DNA from: Rostratula benghalensis
Lineage: Eukaryota; Chordata; Aves; Charadriiformes; Rostratulidae
NCBI GenBank assembly: GCA_013399305.1
Contig: VXAI01000021.1
Span: 3,192,224 to 3,256,223 of the forward strand
Reading direction: 5' to 3'
Length of the DNA: 64,000 nt
Shown here piece by piece: positions 57,612 to 64,000 of this stretch. The position numbers and the translations under genes were made by a program. The first letter of the stretch is position 1, and each line of letters starts with the position of its first letter. The notes under the pieces were generated by a model. It had not been told where the DNA came from. It saw only the letters and a list, made by a program, of their open reading frames with translations, and ran no database searches.

Positions 57612-58540
57612 GATGTAATGAAGGGAGAAAAAGCTTTTGGTGCTCAAACTAGATCCTCAGGCCTTCAAGCTTCTATTACTACCCTGGAAAAGACTTTTGT
57701 GCCAGACTTCTTTATCAGTAGACATAATTGTTGATGCTCTTTATTACTAACATCATATTAACTTACGCCTACACAAATAAATATGCCCCGCTAAAAGTGG
57801 TGACTTGCTGACTTGTATGCTTGCCAGGACCCCAATCTAAATAGATGTAGCAGGGAATCATTTCCCATAGATGCTGAATTCAAGGAGCAATTAATTGATG
57901 CAGCTCTTCTGATGAGTGGGTGCAGATCTACTATAATAAACTGTAAATAGACCTGTTTGCCATTAATCTTTTTTGTATTCCGTGGATAATTCATTTGGTG
58001 GGGAGAGGGGGAACAGTTCTCTCCAGTCTATTACTTTTCGTTGCACCATGTGCTTGGCCTTCTGTTTTCCGAAGTGCTCTGGACAAAGATGTTTGTCTAA
58101 CACTGGAGCTACTGTGACTGGAGGTACTTTTAGTTTATACTTTATAAATTGTTACAATTTCTAGGCACTACAGTAACATAAATTTTAAAACATTAGCTTA
58201 TATGGTTAAGTGAGAAGAGAAACTGCATTCTGCAGTTTTGATACTTCTTTTTTACAAGTACATGCATCTATTCTTTTTCTCTGCTATACAGCTTTAATTT
58301 TTTTAGTTTCATGTTTGCTTCTCTCACAGTTACTATGTAATAAAATACATTTAGAAAATGCCCACTGTGATCCAGAAGTCCCATATAGAGTTTCATCAAT
58401 GCACTAACACCAATTTACTCCTGAAGGTACTGTACAAATACAGTTTGCATGTGTCTAATACAAGTCTACAAATGATGTTTGACAAGGGAGATTTAGAATC
58501 TGTGTCAAACTGCCAATGAGCATATACCTCCAGAAATTAA

Positions 58541-60150
<1,610 letters not shown>

Positions 60151-60264
60151 GAGTACATTGGAGCATGTGTGGTACTCATAGCAGCTGTCACTTCTATTAC
60201 CAGTTGCCTGTATAGTAAACTCTCTTCAGGACTTGTAGGCTTGGGACTAACCTATGCTCTTATG
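60151..60264 (+). CDS. ABCC8: ABCC8 exon 31: TM16 and start of TM17
   Basis: 114 bp (38 codons), phase 0 at both ends, between TTCCTTCAG and GTAAGA. It encodes [20 protein letters not shown], the loop YSKLSSGL and [10 protein letters not shown]. The short extracellular loop differs from human; the helices are conserved. Confidence 0.97.
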
Positions 60265-61170
<906 letters not shown>

Positions 61171-61301
61171 CTTCCTCACAGATTCCCCAGAACTGGCCAG
61201 ACAGAGGGGAGATCCAAATCCAGAACCTCAGTGTCCGATATGACAGCAACTTAAAGCCAGTGCTAAAGCATGTCAATGCTCACATCTCTCCAGGACAAAA
61301 G
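61171..61301 (+). CDS. ABCC8: ABCC8 exon 33: first strands of NBD2
   Basis: 131 bp, phase 1 in and phase 0 out, between GTGCAG and GTAAAG. It encodes [34 protein letters not shown] and NAHISPGQK. The Tyr in VRYDSNL is the expected A-loop aromatic of NBD2. Confidence 0.97.
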
Positions 61302-63973
<2,672 letters not shown>

Positions 63974-64000
63974 GTTTAACTTGGACCCTGAGAAGAAGTG
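63974..64000 (+). CDS. ABCC8: ABCC8 exon 36, first 27 bases (cut by window end)
   Basis: Starts after AACTGTAG in phase 2 and encodes FNLDPEKK plus the first two bases of an expected Cys codon. It matches human FNLDPERKC, which follows the NBD2 Q-loop. The NBD2 signature, Walker B and C-terminus lie beyond the window. Confidence 0.93.

Overview
The window is a stretch of bird nuclear DNA: long AT-rich introns, short exons with GT-AG boundaries, and several 5'-truncated CR1 LINE copies, the typical avian retrotransposon. One 67-base run of N marks a draft assembly. I cannot name the species.

Everything coding belongs to one plus-strand gene, ABCC8, which encodes sulfonylurea receptor 1 (SUR1), the regulatory subunit of the pancreatic and neuronal KATP channel. 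The window opens in intron 4 and ends 27 bases into exon 36 of the 39-exon layout I recall for the human gene. I could place all 32 exons from 5 to 36. Their lengths and phases join into one open frame of 3,752 coding bases (about 1,250 of roughly 1,580 codons) with no stop or frameshift. TMD0 (exons 1-4), the end of NBD2 (exons 37-39), the promoter, the UTRs and the usual partner gene KCNJ11 are outside the window.

Layout: 1-2145 carries the L0 linker and the start of TMD1 (exons 5-6). 9184-24270 carries TMD1 (exons 7-12). 28940-48869 carries the TMD1-NBD1 linker with its RKR signal, then NBD1 (exons 13-23). 49580-50541 carries the acidic inter-domain linker and the start of TMD2. 51541-61015 carries TMD2 (exons 26-32). 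61171-64000 carries the start of NBD2. SUR1 rather than SUR2 (ABCC9) is supported by residues along the protein, including the Ser in exon 30 linked to high-affinity sulfonylurea binding.

The introns hold eight CR1 remnants, one keeping a 198-codon antisense piece of reverse transcriptase, plus simple repeats, several perfect inverted repeats, and a diverged pair of homologous segments on either side of exons 5-6. I found no second gene, RNA gene or new system. The points most worth checking are a GC-AG intron after exon 30, two adjacent perfect hairpins in intron 21, the duplicated pair around exons 5-6, two symmetric 36-bp exons, and a Trp-to-Cys change in TM12.
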